From positions 5,243,001 through 5,307,000 of the forward strand of contig OY540817.1 in the NCBI GenBank assembly GCA_961205875.1: a stretch of 64,000 nucleotides of DNA. Reading direction: 5' to 3'. The position numbers and the translations under genes are program-made. The DNA comes from Sialis fuliginosa (taxonomy: Eukaryota > Arthropoda > Insecta > Megaloptera > Sialidae). Positions 20,251-31,635 of this stretch are shown here, one piece after another. The notes beneath the pieces are model-generated. The model was given only the letters and a program-made list of their open reading frames with translations, did no database searches and was not told the DNA's origin. The number at the start of each line of letters is the position of its first letter. Within the stretch, counting starts at the first letter, position 1.

Positions 20251-21210
20251 AATATAATATTCCCTATAAAATGGTTCATATACACGTTGAAAACATTATT
20301 ACCAACCAAATAACTTACATTTGGGGCATTTCACGTGAAGCGGACAACGAAAAAAAGTGAGGTTCTGAAATTCGTTCATATTAGGCATATTTGTACTACT
20401 AGAGGATATGAACATGTACACACAATATTTTTTTTATTTGAGGTTTAGTTGTCAAATTATGGGATTCTAAAGATTGACCTGATTGACAGAAGGGTTTTTT
20501 TGGAATTTTTTTTTCATATTGACGCCGTTTTTAATAAAATAATAAATGTAATATTTTGAATCGAAAATTTACTGTTCTTTTTGATTTTTAAATCAGATTC
20601 CAAATTTGAACTTTTTTTCTAGTGTTAAACCGGAAGTAAATATTTCAAATAAAATTTTTAATAACTTCGACCATTTTAATTTCATTTTTTTTACTTCAAA
20701 ATAAAGCTTAATATATATAAATTTCAGAATGGGATCTAAATTAGTTTAGGAGATACATTAATTAGAGTACGTACATGTCGCACTGAGCGAGGTACCTGTA
20801 GCTCAATCATTTTAGATTTTTTCACGAAAAAAACTGCCGAATTGAAACTTTTGGCGCAGTTGTGTGTCCCCGGCGGAGTAAATGATGAAAACATTATTCT
20901 TGCCCATAAATTAATTACCGGAAGTGTCCGCCATCTTAGATTTTGTGTTTTTGTCGATTTGAACGCGTATTTTGCATTTCTCGATAAAAAGGTTAGTAAC
21001 AATTTTGTAGAGAATTTAATTCTCTGCAATCTTTATATGGTCAATATTGTTGAAAAAATATTATTTATTGCTATTAATAAGCAAAAAGTGTCTCTTTCTA
21101 GAATTCAAATTGACCTATACAGAAAAGAGACAGGTATTGGCCGAACAGTCGCTTTGTCTTTTTCAACAGAGTGGTAAATTTTGTGAGGCTATTGCTCAAT
21201 CTATTCTATA
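20251..21210. other. Unassigned stretch, no gene
   Basis: A 111-codon plus frame (20842-21177) and a 97-codon minus frame overlap here but neither has a recognisable domain. Words such as CCGGAAGTGTCCGCCATCTT (about 20920) suggest an old dispersed repeat. No boundaries found. Confidence 0.4.
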
Positions 21211-21217
21211 AGTCTAT

Positions 21218-21759
21218 GAGTACGTTTACACAGCGCTTTTATTCCGGTTTAACTATAACCGATGTAATAATACCGGGTGTAAACGGCACTTTACACCCGA
21301 CATAACTAATCGGGTTTAGTTATGCTATTCCTCTTGGTCTACGGGAATAGCATAAGTAAACCGGAATATAGCAGGAATAAAAATGCGTGTAAACTGCATG
21401 GACATAGTTATACCTATTTAGCCAACCTCAAAAAATATAAGTATCTACGAAGTATAGGGATTTCATCGTAATGCACTTCGCATTAATATTTGAAAAAGCG
21501 TCGTCAGTTAAAATATGGTTACAACACCTGAGACGAAGAGATGGAAAACAAAAGAAACGTGATTTGTGGGACATAAAAGAGACGAAATATTTTTGAGATT
21601 TCTTGTTTGTACACCATCAAACTTATAGCGTATTTCAAATCGGAATTCTAATTCCAGCTGACGTCACTTATTCTCGTATGTGTAAATAGCACCACTTGAA
21701 ACGGTTTAACAACATCGGTTATAATAAAACCGGAATAACGGCGCTGTGTAAACGTACTC
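21218..21759. mobile_element. Harbinger-type MITE family 3, copy 1
   Basis: The left GAGTACGTTTACACAGCGC and the complement of the right end are the same, with ATTCCGGTTT following on both sides. The interior has further nested pairs (ACCGGGTGTAAACGG, CTATTCCTCTTG). It is non-coding, 542 bp. A second copy with reversed interior is at 33782-34345, where TAA duplications are clear. At this copy the duplication is ambiguous (CTA or TAT). Confidence 0.85.
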
Positions 21760-22330
21760 TATGGTAAGTTTTTAGTGAAAACAATGTTTAATAGGTTTAT
21801 TACAAATTAAATTGATATCCCTATTGTAGTAATATATGAATGTTCACAGCAGGACTCCATTTATCTGTTCTATGCACATTTTTTCAATATGATATATATA
21901 CACACCTAATAGATAATAATTACAATATATAAAAAAATCTAAACAATAGTAAAAATGCATGTTACAGTTAAAGGCTAAAGGGTACGAAACGTGGGCGGGC
22001 TGAGGCCACCTACATAACCGTGTAACCTGCTCATTACCGCGCGCGAAAAAAAAACAGCGCACGGTTTTATCGGCCGCATGGATATGATTATTAAATTATA
22101 GCGCACAGACACATTTGCGTATCCCGCTGTCAAATAAACGACATGTATTAATTACTGGATAGTCGTTAATGAAGATTTTAATAAACAAAACAAGTGCTTT
22201 TAGTTTATTACATGGGAATAATGCGCGCCGAACGTTTAATATAACAGATATATCAACTTTGCATACGTTAAAAAAAACACAAAAACAAAAACAAAAAAAC
22301 ACGTAATAAATACTTGTGTATGGTTGAGTA
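21760..22330. other. Unassigned AT-rich stretch
   Basis: A small GC-richer patch at about 21970-22080 (CGTGGGCGGGCTGAGGCC, GCGCGCG) with no identifiable gene. The rest is AT-rich. Confidence 0.4.
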
Positions 22331-23260
22331 ATACCTACTAGCGAAAATTTTTTTGAGAAAATACTGGAGGGGAAATTTTTTTATGAATGGTGCGGACTGT
22401 TATAAAACGTAAATTTTGAGGGATTTTTCAATATTTTTTTTGAAAGTTCTCTATTATATTTATTAATTTAATATTCTCCATATACTTTGTGAAAATTTCA
22501 TTAAAAAATGTTGAATTGATTTCCCACTAGAGATTCGGAACTTCGCATACAGAAATATTTAGAGTTTTGACTTGTAATTTTTCGGATAGATTTTTAAGAC
22601 AAGCTTGGGGTGGGGTGAGACCCTTTAGGCCCACACAATCAACTTCCCAACACGGTATGATTATAAATACTTGAATACTGATTATTTATTGTTTCCGTAT
22701 AGTTTATGTGAATATTTTTTTAATATGTATATGAAAAATTTTAATGGAATTGGTCAGAAATAAAACTCACCTTTGTATTATGAATATTAATTTAAATTTA
22801 ATTACATTTGTTTCCAAGGCAACATGAATTATAGACTTATTTATTAGTATTTAAAATTCGAATTTTGAGGGTGGGTTTTGCCTTTCACCCCTTCTAAAGC
22901 TGTTTAGGCACGTATAACAACAAAAATACTGAAATACATTTTTCATTATTTGTATTGTAGAATATTTATGCTAAGTTTCAAGTAAATCCGACCAAAAAAA
23001 ACTTTACACCCCTTTTTACCCCCTTAGGGATTGAATTTTGAAAAATTATTTCTTTCAGATCATAATCACGTCAAGACGCTTCGATTGGCACCCCAACGTA
23101 GTCAATAGCATTTTTTATTTACGAGATTTCGTGAACGTAAAAAATGACACGCCCATACGTACGTACGTACATACATACACACACACACAGACATCTTTCT
23201 AAAAATAGTGTAAATATACTATAGTGACCTTAAAACATACAATTATGTTGAAATTTTTTA
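22331..23260. repeat. Likely old dispersed repeat, unclassified
   Basis: Paragraph-like blocks with CACCCC/GGGGTG words and phrases such as AAGTTTCAAGTAAATCCGACC, then GACACGCCCATACGTACG and a CATACATACACACACACAG run before AGACATC. This resembles the 3' part of dispersed insect repeats I have seen, and the AGACATC end recurs near 9755 and 45006. No coding was found. Boundaries are uncertain. Confidence 0.35.
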
Positions 23261-23359
23261 TTTTGATTTTCGGACCGATTACAATAACTTCCAGTTGGGA
23301 AATTAATAACTTAACAATTTATGAAAATTTATGATTATTTATGATAAAATGAGAAAATA

Positions 23360-23425
23360 CGGGTGTGCGGAAGACTTGGCTACTACAATCAATTCGGGCT
23401 GTCAGAACTCTTACTATGAGTATCT
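23360..23425 (+). repeat. CTGTCAGAACTC-type dispersed repeat
   Basis: GGCTACTACAATCAATTCGG then GCTGTCAGAACTCTTACTAT, the complement of the blocks at 63810-63880. Surrounding sequence to 24139 is anonymous. Confidence 0.65.
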
Positions 23426-24139
23426 TTGTTAGGTTCAGCCATTTTTTAAAGTTACCTGCATAAAAAAACCTAAGATACTAACTACTTCTAACGTTGGACC
23501 ACCCTTATACCGTGAAATGAGTGAACAGTTTTTATAGCAATCATACAATACCAAACCAATAATAAGTTTTCAATTAGGCAGTTAAATCAACACCGGGCAC
23601 TTGACAAAAAACAAATCAGTAGATTAGGTATTTGAGTGTAAATCTAATTCGCACCTGTCGATTCCCGTGCGTGGTTGGTTTTTACTCGGTCCATGATCAA
23701 ACATTAAACATCGAAATGAAATTATTTAACTCATTAAACCTGTCCTCACCTGTTGCTAGAATCAATAGACCATAAAAGTACGGAAAATATTGGTTCGCCA
23801 CTGATGAACATTGATTTGGTTTTACCAGCCGCTTTCAAAATGATTATAAAAAAACCGTTTTGTAAAATTATATACAAGTTTTAAATAACATGATCAAATT
23901 TAACCCTTCACTGCTATCGTACATTTCACAAACGTATTGTGGGGTATTTGTGGCCCACAATGAAGATTAGCTTTTTGTAATCTAGTTTCAATAATGAGAC
24001 TGTTTATTAAATGGTAAATAATACACAATACATTCAAAATTTTCAGTTCTGATTTTAATTGGTTAATAAGTACAAGTTTCTTATTTTTTGGTATTTCTAT
24101 GACAAATTGAAACATACATACATTAAAAATTATTAAAAA

Positions 24140-24545
24140 AAAAAATTTTCGATTTGGTTAAAAGTATGTTTATTATTTAGAAAATGGCGTAAAAAGTCAA
24201 TTTTTTTAAACCACAGGTCTGTATCTTAAATCGGTCTTATCAAAGTTTTAGTTTTTATAAATTTTAAAGAAAAATGGTCGTAACTTTTGAATTCTTTAAA
24301 ATTCGATATTTTTTAAATGTTTTATGCATCCAATTATATAAATTTTGACACGCTGATTTCAAATCCGTCAACTAAAATTAAATCCGATCACACGTTCAAA
24401 AGTTACGACCATTTTTTTCAAATTGAAACTTTGAGAAGCAATATCTCAAGAACGGTTTGAGATACAGACCTGTGGTTTATAAATATCAACTTTTCACGTC
24501 ATTTTCTGTAAAATAAATATAATTTTAATGAATCTTTTTAGTTTT
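24140..24545. mobile_element. Foldback MITE
   Basis: The left part has AAAATGGCGTAAAAAGTC then AAACCACAGGTCTGTATCT, and the right part has GAGATACAGACCTGTGGTTT then CTTTTCACGTCATTTTC, the complements. A second inner pair (ATGGTCGTAACTTTTGAA and TTCAAAAGTTACGACCAT) extends the stem. The phrase AAATCCGTCAACTAAAAT in the loop is also present, slightly changed, in the larger foldback at 47345-48145, so they may be related. Confidence 0.75.
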
Positions 24546-24632
24546 TCATACTTCAAATTTCAATTTGTTATAGAAACTCAAATACAAAATTATAAGATAT
24601 AGAATCAAAACTAATTGTAAGTCAGAACAATG

Positions 24633-25206
24633 TAGGGTCAACTGGGGTAAAAGTGAAACAAAATACAAATCTTTAATATTTTTTGACAGTTAACGATACA
24701 AATTCATACTTTAATTTTTTCTACTAGATGCACATATGAATAACCATTTTAAATACTGTGAACTATACGATACAACACGGACTTTAAAAATGAAAAAAGT
24801 GTGTTTCATTTTTAACCTCTAATTTGAGAAAAAGTGAAACAGGTAAGGGAATAAGTGAAACAGGCCTCTAAAAGAAAATATTTCTCGAAAGATTAAAAGA
24901 AAAGCTACAAAGGCAACTTTGATTTATCGTCTTTGTGACATATCAATGTGAAATTGTAACTTTAATTAATATCTGAGCTATACAGAAAGTTATGTCCAAA
25001 GAATTAAAATTTAATTCACACGACTAACAGGGAAATCTGTAGGGGTGACACATCACTTATTAGGCGATTTATATTTACAAAAAACCTTTAATGATGATGT
25101 AAGTTTTTATAATTCTCTTATAAACAAGTTAGTTTTTTAGTTGTAAGCTTGTGTTTACCTTTTACCCCATTTTTTTGGTGTTTCATATTTACCCCGCTTG
25201 ACCCTA
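24633..25206. mobile_element. AGGGTCAA MITE, copy 1
   Basis: Left end TAGGGTCAACTGGGGTAAAA then GTGAAACA, right end complement AGGGTCAAGCGGGGTAAATA then TGAAACA, an inverted repeat of about 27 bp with mismatches. TA at both outer edges fits a Tc1/mariner-type origin. The interior repeats AAAAGTGAAACA several times (24650-24865). A second copy in the same orientation lies at 63245-63758. It is 574 bp, non-coding. Confidence 0.88.
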
Positions 25207-25959
25207 TATTTGTAGTGTAGTTAGTCAGTTAAGTAATTGTAGAACAATATTGAAATATTACGTAACTTATTTGTAGAAAACAACGAACAGAACAAAACAC
25301 TAAAGTTTTAATAATAATAGGTCATACTTCATAAATTAATACTTTTTATGAAAATTCAGGGCACGTGTATTACAATAATTACTAGAACTCATAAGGCGTA
25401 AACAATAAATTTTTTAATAAATATAATAATGACGACATTTCTAATGTAGCGAATCAAATTTTTTTCGCAAAATTTACTTGAATATAATATAATATAAATT
25501 AGCATTGTAATAATTATGTATATATGAGTATCGGTTCTTTTATATTCCAATCTACATATTTTCTTTCTTTTTGTTATTGCAATTTCATCAAGAAGTTCAA
25601 CAACCTAGAAAATGCAATTTCTATTCATATAAATCTTTTGTATTTCCTTGTTAATTTAAATAAAATTACTTAACATTAAATAATTAAATGTATGTACAAT
25701 GTAAGTAAATATATTTTTATTAAATCAATATTGAGAAATAGGAATGTGTTGATTTTTAAATTAATTTAATAGTATTTTATAAATAAAATATATAAAAACC
25801 TTTATCTTGAAAAAAATATAATTTTCAAATTATGAACATATAGGTACTATTCTATTGGGCTATTTTAGAAGAATTTGCACACCTCTTTTAAAAAAAATTT
25901 CATGACATTTAATATGTTAAAGTAAATAACGATTAAAAAAAAATCTGCCAAGTTAACGC
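25207..25959. other. AT-rich stretch, no gene
   Basis: No feature beyond low-complexity AT. A segment near 25900-25930 resembles the dispersed repeat at 46088 and suggests that repeat extends leftward here. Confidence 0.45.
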
Positions 25960-26029
25960 ACAATGCTTCCTCGTATTAAATTCACCAAAGGTAGTTTTAA
26001 TTATCGAACAATTTTAATAAACAGATGTT
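25960..26029 (+). repeat. GCTTCCTCG dispersed repeat, truncated copy
   Basis: GCACAATGCTTCCTCGTATT then AAATTCACCAAAGGTAGTTT, matching the left end of the copy at 46088. It is cut off at the right by Helitron-like copy f. Confidence 0.7.
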
Positions 26030-26193
26030 TTTTTTTAAATCTAATAAATTTTTCGGGATATAAAGTAGCCTATGTCCTTCCTCAGGATGCAAACTATCTT
26101 TCTACCAAATTTAATCAAGATCAGTTTAGTGGTTTAACCGTAACAAACAGATAGACATACACATTTTTCGCATTTATAATATTAGTGTGGATT
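26030..26193 (-). mobile_element. Helitron-like element, copy f, 3' truncated
   Basis: Minus orientation: AATTTTTCGGGATATAAAG, TAGCCTATGTCCTTCCTCAG, AATCAAGATCAGTTTAGTGG, and the 5' end CGCATTTATAATATTAGTGTG. The 3' CTAG end and CG-rich pair are missing. Confidence 0.8.
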
Positions 26194-26229
26194 AAAGAAA
26201 ATCTTATTTACGTTATTGTAAATAATATA

Positions 26230-26320
26230 TATAAAACTCAACGTGTCTCTCTCTGTCTGTCTGTTTGTCAGTCTGTTCGTTAGTGCGCTTATCACTCGAG
26301 AACCACGTATCCGATTTACG
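26230..26320 (+). repeat. CTGTCTGT-containing repeat fragment
   Basis: CTCTCTCTGTCTGTCTGTTTG followed by a TCAGTCTGTTCGTTAGTG block and CGTATCCGATTTACGTG. It looks like the 5' part of another dispersed element but is not one of the families above. Confidence 0.4.
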
Positions 26321-26394
26321 TGTTTTTTTTTTAATTCATAGGTACAGTCAACTGCATTAATGGTCTTGCATTTTGTATTCATTTTCGTTTATCA

Positions 26395-26660
26395 CAAACT
26401 TAGTAGGCTCCTCCCATTTGATTATAATAATATTTAAATCATTTCTCCATGTATCAAACAAAGACAGATATTTTGAAATTCATTTGCTAGATAAAGAACT
26501 ACTCTTCGTTTATAGTACTCATATATATTTGTGCAATTAAATTATTATGTAATCTATTGAAAATTGTATAAGTAAATTTTGTGGAAATAAATATTTGATA
26601 TTCCGAATTTTACTATTTAAATATATTAAACTTGATATAAAATAAATATATGTCTCATTA
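26395..26660 (-). mobile_element. Dispersed repeat family 2, copy 2 (partial)
   Basis: Reverse complement of the right half of 18000-18356: TAGGCTCCTCCCATTTG, AAACAAAGACAGATATTTTG, AATATTTGATATTCCGAATTT. A stretch of about 90 bp around 26530-26575 is absent from the other copy. Confidence 0.65.
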
Positions 26661-28839
26661 ATATAAATAAGGTGAAGATTAAAACGTTTTGAAGGGGGGG
26701 TAGGAGTATGTTAGCCCCCCCCCCACTGAAAGGCGAAGAATATTCGTTGAATGTTATGCTCCCCTTAAAAAAACTTATAAATTTAAAGCAATAAAGGGGG
26801 TGGGATCATAGGGGTCATACCCCATAAGAAACAACATATGTAAAACTATAGCAAATCAAATAAAAATTTCTTAATTTAATATACTACAATTCTTTTGCTT
26901 CGAACTTCAAAACTTGTTTTGTCTACCCCCCTTTGAAATTTAAAGTTAGTATTGTTAAACCAATTTTTTCAATTTCGGATTTTGATGGCAATATCCATTT
27001 TAACCTTCTCTGAATCCATTCTGATTATTTTCGACTTGATGGCTATGTGCCGATCTGTAGTCGTTAAAAAACGACAAAGAAAGTCCAGTGATAGTCATTG
27101 CACCTTTTTAAATGTAATTTAAAAATTTATAAATTTTAAACTAGCCATTATAATGCCTAATGATTATAAAAAAGGAATTTGAAATTTTTATATTTTGTTA
27201 AATATAGTAAATAATATAGTATATAACTAGTGGGTTAAAATTAACGCATGTGTTATTGCAAAAGTAATGATTTTAATCTTTATATTTATATTACAAGAAA
27301 CGCAAATTATTATTGCAAATAAACTGCCCTGATCGACACAAGACTTTTTTATACATCATGATACAGATGAAAATTACATTAGTTAATACTTTCTGCTAAG
27401 AAATTGAATATAAACTACATTACATTAATTGTTGTTTTTGTTAATGTTCGAGATAATATATTTTAATTCTATTCTGTGATTTTATTTCAAATGTTCTTAT
27501 TATAAATCGGTATAATAATTTTTATGTTTAAAAAAATGTTGTTTTGTCAATGGCTTCTTATTTATTTAATATTTCAACAGTTTGGCACGTTTTAGATATT
27601 ATTATTTCTATACATCTATTTAATTGACAGTTATAATAATAAATGATTTTATTTTCATAGATAACTATACAGATTTCATATTATTAAAATTAATTTTAAA
27701 TAAAAACTAAATTATTATTTTTGGTCAATTCATAAAAGATACAAAAAAAGAATAGAACATAAATTATAGAAAATAATGTTCTCTACAACTTTTATAGTCC
27801 AGGCTGTGGAGGCTAAAATAGATTATTTTTGGGTACAGTTTTAATACTAACAGCATTTGTTACAAATATGGTGTAGAATAATACCCTAAGTTTGCTCCGA
27901 ATTTGGTTGTCCGCGACAGGAATTATCCATGGTTCATTTGCAAAATTCTTAAGATTTTCTGATTTTTGGTAAATAGCGGTCTAAATAAGTATTATACAAA
28001 AAAAATTTCATGTAAAATTTTGAAAAAAAATTTAAAAAATGATTTGTTTATCCGTTACGCTGATTAAAATGGTTGAAAACACAAGCTGTAATAACTAATA
28101 AAGTTGAAAGTTTTTTAAGTTGATATCCCTAGAAAATAAACATTGTGTAGTACAGAACATTAACTGAAAATAAGGACCTGATATTTTCAATTGTTTTTGT
28201 TTAGTTAAATTATTAATAATGGAATCATGCTTGTTTATGATTCACAATACAAATTTTTGTAAAACCTTTATTTTTGTAAAACTGTTTGTATGTGTTTCCA
28301 AAGACTTATATAATCGATTGTCGCCATAAAAAAGTAAAATTTACCAATATGGCAAATAGTGGCATTGAAATCTTATTGTCGAGTCTTTTTTATTATAAAC
28401 GAATACAGTTGTTTCATAGAACCAGCAACATTAAAAAAATAATAGCTAAAAACCTGCTCCGAACAATTATTTATCTATTAGTGAAAGCCGCATAAAAATC
28501 GGTTCAGTAGTTTTTTAATTATTTTATTGTATATTACACACTACACAATTTTTATGAAAATTGATTGTTTATACAATTAATTAATTAACTCTACCTAAAT
28601 AAAAAAGCTTATTTTTGTATCTTTTACCGCTTATCTCGAAAAATATGATGTGTAAAACGTAAAATATAATAGCAAAAAATAATATATTAATATTTAATTG
28701 TTAAAATGTATAAAATAATATCCAAATCCAATATAAATTGTAGATACATATTAGATTTAAAATATACATAAGTAAATAACTATAATAAATATAAGAAATT
28801 AGGTAACAAAAGAAAAATTTGTAATAATAAATCATTATT
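26661..28839. other. Long AT-rich stretch, no gene
   Basis: Contains G and C homopolymer runs at about 26695-26724 and otherwise AT-rich DNA with only short chance frames. Text-like non-repeated sequence at 27780-28500 could be an old element but has no inverted ends that I could find. Confidence 0.45.
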
Positions 28840-28990
28840 TGAAATGGACGTATATTTATTGTTTTTATTTAAAATGTTATAACTGCAAGTGTAAGCTCCG
28901 CCCTAGAAAAAGATAACCGATGATGTTTGTCTTTAAATTTGAAATCTGTTGTAAGCGACTATGGCCTTTAGGGTGCCAGACGAGTTCTGC
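28840..28990 (-). mobile_element. Dispersed repeat family 2, copy 3 (partial)
   Basis: Reverse complement of the left half of 18000-18356: GGACGTATATTTATTG, AGCTCCGCCCTAGAAAAAG, ATAACCGATGATGTTTGTC and the GCGACTATGGCCTTTA end. Confidence 0.65.
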
Positions 28991-29429
28991 AGGTGACTGT
29001 ACATTTTCTGGCCAGGTTATGGGCTATATTTTGTTACGTTAGGTAACATAACAATTAAGCAGTGACGATAATAGTAAATCAAGTCGGAAAAAATTTTACC
29101 GTCGGCGCGCTGTTTTGCAATACGCTGCCTAAACCGTTCAATTAATGTATTAAAACATTGTGTAGAATCAAAAGATCTACAATAAAGTCCGTGATACCAT
29201 ATATCTAACTTTTGTATTTAAGTCACAATGACTGCTTTTATGTTATAAAGAAAATTAAAAATATTTGGGTTCTGTTTACGTGGACTTATGACCTGTAAAA
29301 CATTAATCCTTATCAAAAAAAATTATTTCATCATTATAAGTACTTAATGTAGATATAATTTGCCCTTTACAGCATCCAATAATGTCGTATAGTTTAGAAA
29401 ATATCGAAATATATGTTATACGGGAACAT
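28991..29429. other. Unassigned stretch with a shared 45-bp word
   Basis: GGTTCTGTTTACGTGGACTT, then ATGACCTGTAAAACATTAAT at 29267-29307, is the near-complement of 8238-8284 inside the Harbinger element, so a piece of that element or of something inserted in it recurs here. Nothing else is recognisable. Confidence 0.4.
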
Positions 29430-29518
29430 ATTATTCGCGCGATGGCGACCCGTGTCGCGGCATGCGGCAAGGAGGGAGCGTGCCAAGTAGACGCAGGGCA
29501 GAGGGAATGATAACAGGC
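29430..29518. other. Short GC-rich island abutting a MITE
   Basis: GCGCGCGATGGCGACCCGTG and GCGGCATGCGGCAAGG are far above local GC. It ends directly at the left end of the hAT MITE. Confidence 0.35.
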
Positions 29519-29845
29519 CAGTGGCGTAGATAGCTTTTTGCGATGGGGGGTGATATGACCAGGCCCCGGGGCAAGTGGTGGCTGTAAAATATGGGAAATA
29601 AAAAAAAATATTAATGTAATTTTAAACTGAATTACTTTTTTTTTTTGATTATATAAACTGTATTCACTGTACTTCTTATTACTAAAAAGAAAGGTCATTC
29701 AAAATTTAAAAAAAAACTGAAGACCCTTTTTTTTTCCTTACTTCTACTATTTTCTTCATACTTGGGAAATTAAAAAAAAATTCTTTGAATTTTCTCATGG
29801 GGGGTGATTGACCATCTTAATCCCCCCCCCCTATCTACGCCACTG
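29519..29845. mobile_element. hAT MITE, CAGTGGCGTAGATAG ends
   Basis: Both ends are CAGTGGCGTAGATAG (right end in complement), followed by G-rich sequence and the word TGGTCA/TGACCA. The flanking octamers TAACAGGC and TGACAAGC agree at six of eight positions, as expected of an ageing hAT insertion. It is 327 bp, non-coding. A C run of 10 lies just inside the right end. Confidence 0.85.
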
Positions 29846-29936
29846 TGACAAGCCGGTTTATTTTCAATAATTAACTTTTTAATTTAAATAGAACAAAAAT
29901 TATTTTTACTTTTGGTTCCGATTCGTTTTTGTTAGG

Positions 29937-30311
29937 TAGGTAATTTAAGTGTTGTTTGGTTCTTATTAGAAAAAGAACTAATCGTGATTTACCCGTGCGG
30001 GCCCAGTTAGTGAATAATAAATGTAAAATTCAATTTCGCAACAAAAAAGTCATTAAAATCAAAATTTGTGTAACATTTGTCTAACATTTTCAAGAACCAA
30101 ATAAAAATAAAAGTTTTACGCTGCCGCGGGCCCCCCTTTCACCTCGAGGGCCCCGGGGCAGTGCCCCAGCTGCCCCGGTTGTAATTACGGCCCTGAATTT
30201 AAGTGTTGTTTGGTTTTTATTACAATAATTAATAATCATGTTTTTACTTAATTCAACTATATTTTTTTTAAATCCTAAACAATAATTCCGAAGCCGCGCG
30301 GGCCCAGCTAG
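29937..30311 (+). mobile_element. Two partial copies of a CGGGCCCAGCTAGT-ended element
   Basis: AATTTAAGTGTTGTTTGGTT opens both 29938-30011 and 30196-30311. The first ends CCGTGCGGGCCCAGTTAGT and the second CCGCGCGGGCCCAGCTAGT, so they are sister 3' ends. The CTAG-T end next to a GC-rich word suggests a Helitron-like element. Between them, 30117-30190 holds a very GC-rich piece with GGGGCAGTGCCCCAGCTGCC, ending GGCCCTG, which resembles one end of another DNA transposon. Confidence 0.5.
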
Positions 30312-30429
30312 TATGCATATAAAATAAGGATTTCTTAGCTGAAGTCAACGTATACTTTGTTTGATAATACACATAATTGAGCGTTTACAATCGCACACAC
30401 ATATAACATAAGCGTTAAATAATGATGTG

Positions 30430-30625
30430 AACCTGTACGTGCGCGTATATACCTACTCGAACTAGAACTGTCGAGCGTTCGCGGGCGGTGTGTGTGATTA
30501 AGCTATCACGTATCTTCAAGTAGGTGCAAATTACCACTCCATGTGACCCCGGTGTTAAACGCTGGAGATGTGTGAATTATTCGTGCGATTTACCCGATCG
30601 TGAACTTCTAACAGCCCCGTTCTTC
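30430..30625. other. GC-rich island abutting an element end
   Basis: CpG-containing, GC-rich relative to the neighbours (GTCGAGCGTTCGCGGGCGG, GTGACCCCGGTG). A 64-codon plus frame (30524-30718) crosses into the transposon and is not convincing. It stops within a few bases of the inverted-repeat element at 30629. Confidence 0.35.
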
Positions 30626-30628
30626 TTG

Positions 30629-31463
30629 TATATGTTACCGGCAATGTATGTAATTCAGGCATTGTATAGAATTCCTAGGAATTCTATACAATGCCTGACG
30701 ATTTCAGGCAAAGTATGAAATATTTGTTTAATAGAAATTTATTATATACTTTGCCTAGGCATTATATAGAATCCCTAGGAATTCTATAGAATGCCAAGAT
30801 AATATTAGGAAATGTATGAAATAAAAGACAAAATGATATTAATAAAGCAGATAGGTATTATTTAATTAATTTTAAAAAGTCCAAATTCATATTAGGTATG
30901 TAAGATTTAGGTCTTTCATTGTTAAAATAACAAAACCACATAAACAATAGTATAACATTTGATATTTATTATAATAAATAAAATAAAATAATCATATTAG
31001 TCCAGACGTGTATTAAGTAAGATTTAAGGCCCTTATTGTAAAAATAACAAATTCACAGAACAATATACATAGTACATACATTTTTCTATTATACCTATAA
31101 CGCGTAAATATAAAATGTTTATTTTGATAAATAATTCAGTATTGTACCGACAATACTGAATTATAATCTAGAAACCTACCTACAACTATCGAGAATGAAC
31201 CAAGATTTTTTAATTGTATATTTGCATCAGTATTTTATAACATAAAGTAAGGAACATCTGTACCTGGACCAAAATTGATCGATTCACCCTATTTATGTTT
31301 ATATTTCATACATTGCCGGCTATCAATTAGGTATTCTATAGAATGCCTAGGAAATGTATATAATTAAATTCATTTCATACATTGCCTGGTGATTTTAGGC
31401 ATTCTATAGAATACCTAGGAATTCTATAGAATGCCGTATTTCATACATTGCCGGTAACATATA
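30629..31463. mobile_element. Inverted-repeat element carrying large palindromes
   Basis: The left end TATATGTTACCGGCAATGT and the right end are inverted copies. Inside each end lie palindromes built from GGCATTCTATAGAATTCC and its complement, centred on CCTAGG. The one at 30656-30697 is a perfect 42-bp palindrome, and close relatives are at 30741-30795, about 31330-31352 and 31402-31437. The word CATACATTGCC and its complement recur between them. The middle has an imperfect duplication (near 30893 and 31013). Its superfamily is unknown. No coding was seen. Confidence 0.8.
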
Positions 31464-31635
31464 TATTGCGTACTTATACTTATATGTACAGTACCTATAT
31501 ATAAGAATGTGTGATGTTATGTATGTGAATCTAATCTCTCGTGATTATTGTTTATTTTATTGTTATGATTTTAGGTAAGGCACCAGTCTTGGATTATACC
31601 CCAATGTTGGACATTTGTTTAATTAAACTGAATTA

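Noticed and set aside
20842..21177. 111-codon plus-strand frame
   Set aside because: A 97-codon frame overlaps on the other strand and neither matches a known family. I treat both as chance.
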